From NCBI GenBank assembly GCA_017512745.1, contig JAFWEV010000025.1, positions 62,001 to 126,000 on the forward strand: a stretch of DNA of 64,000 nt, read 5' to 3'. This stretch comes from Oscillospiraceae bacterium. Lineage in GTDB: Bacteria > Bacillota > Clostridia > Oscillospirales > Ruminococcaceae. Position 1 is the first letter of the stretch, and every line of letters starts with the position of its first letter. The position numbers were made by a program, and so were the translations under genes. Below are positions 63,533 through 64,000 of this stretch, piece by piece. A model generated the notes under the pieces. It was not told the origin of the DNA. It saw only the letters and a program-made list of their open reading frames with translations, and searched no databases.

Positions 63533-64000
63533 ATGAAAAAGAAGAAAATACTTCTCGCAGCGGTAAGCATACTGATGGTACTGGCGCTTACAGCGTGCGG
63601 AGCCACGACGAGTTCAGAGGCGTCCACAACCTCAAGTGCCGCACAGCAGTCGATGTTCGGTTCCATCTGGGGAATCATAGCAATACCGCTCGGCTGGATA
63701 ATGAACTACTGTTATATCCTGTTCAACGATATTCTCCACTTCCCTCTCGCATACGTATTCGCACTCTTCCTCTTCACGATCATCACGAAGGCGCTGATGT
63801 TCCCGCTGTCACTTAAACAGCAGAGATCTCAGGCTTCGATGTCAGCCTTCCAGCCGATGATGAACGAGATCAACAAGAAGTATGCAAACAATCCGGAAAA
63901 AAGAAACGAAGAACTGACGAAGCTCCAGCAGGAATACGGATATAATCCGACAGCCGGATGTCTTCCTCTCCTTATACAGTTCCCGATAATCTTCGGTCTT
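63533..64000 (+). CDS. yidC: Membrane protein insertase YidC (partial)
   Basis: The first 156 codons are present; the gene runs off the right edge. A lipoprotein-type signal with LTACG (Cys22) is followed by a Ser/Thr linker and the first 60K_IMP membrane segments; TKALMFPLSLKQQRSQASM and GCLPLLIQFPIIFGL are typical of the Gram-positive YidC/SpoIIIJ type. It inserts proteins into the cell membrane. ATCGGAGAATCCAAC precedes the ATG. Confidence 0.96.
   Translation, partial: MKKKKILLAAVSILMVLALTACGATTSSEASTTSSAAQQSMFGSIWGIIAIPLGWIMNYCYILFNDILHFPLAYVFALFLFTIITKALMFPLSLKQQRSQASMSAFQPMMNEINKKYANNPEKRNEELTKLQQEYGYNPTAGCLPLLIQFPIIFGL

Overview
The window reads as the origin-proximal chromosome of an anaerobic, Gram-positive member of the Clostridia; the order or family cannot be fixed from sequence alone. 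Evidence: the rpmH-rnpA-yidD-yidC / dnaA-dnaN-recF-remB-gyrB-gyrA origin block, a CIRCE-controlled Hsp20, a V-type ATP synthase operon in the order of the Enterococcus ntp cluster, pyruvate phosphate dikinase, a Na+-pumping decarboxylase, Fe-S aldo/keto reductase, FemAB-type aminoacyltransferase and a GH25 lysozyme, with no outer-membrane genes. Apart from two partial genes at the edges, every main gene reads as intact. No phage, insertion sequence, CRISPR array or rRNA gene was found.

Layout. 0-3.7 kb (- strand): a surface-glycan set of NeuB-type nonulosonate synthase, a DUF2142 membrane protein and a GT-C-like membrane protein running off the left edge. 3.7-10.7 kb (-): a long co-directional run of pncB, a NUDIX hydrolase, a glycerophosphodiesterase, an E2-like acyltransferase, xpaC, telA and a TPM-domain protein with a Ser/Arg/Gly tail. 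10.8-20.7 kb (+): hsp20, the nine-gene V-ATPase operon and an unrecognised protein with 11-residue amphipathic repeats. 20.7-24.1 kb (-): a modular membrane-anchored GH25 enzyme and a DUF4362 lipoprotein. 24.3-32.2 kb (+): two perfect parS sites, parA, parB, serS, an MBOAT/SGNH surface O-acylation pair, tRNA-Met, tRNA-Glu, an AI-2E family transporter and udk. 32.2-38.8 kb (mixed): an M20 amidohydrolase / TSCPD / lone glutamine amidotransferase operon, tRNA-Ser, an Fe-S aldo/keto reductase, a 580-residue double-HTH regulator and a sugar-type nucleotidyltransferase. 38.9-46.2 kb (+): VTT protein, pth, mfd, a foldase-like lipoprotein and a FemAB transferase. 46.3-54 kb: prs (-), then ppdK and the four-gene decarboxylase (+). 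54-62.5 kb (-): gyrA, gyrB, remB, recF, dnaN, dnaA. 62.8-64 kb (+): rpmH, rnpA, yidD, start of yidC.

How it fits together. Replication probably starts in or beside dnaA, where gene direction switches. The V-ATPase c-ring subunit carries all residues of the Enterococcus hirae Na+ site and the decarboxylase beta subunit carries the GGADGPT Na+ motif, so sodium coupling of oxaloacetate or a related substrate to ATP synthesis or ion pumping is a reasonable inference. The parA/parB/parS locus sits about 36 kb from dnaA on the opposite side to its usual Firmicutes position next to rpmH-yidC. The most novel-looking items are the 11-residue-repeat protein after the V-ATPase, the 580-residue regulator with a possible degenerate PLD-like core, the GH25 architecture, the TPM protein tail, the NeuB/GT-C surface set and a 52-codon ORF upstream of prs.
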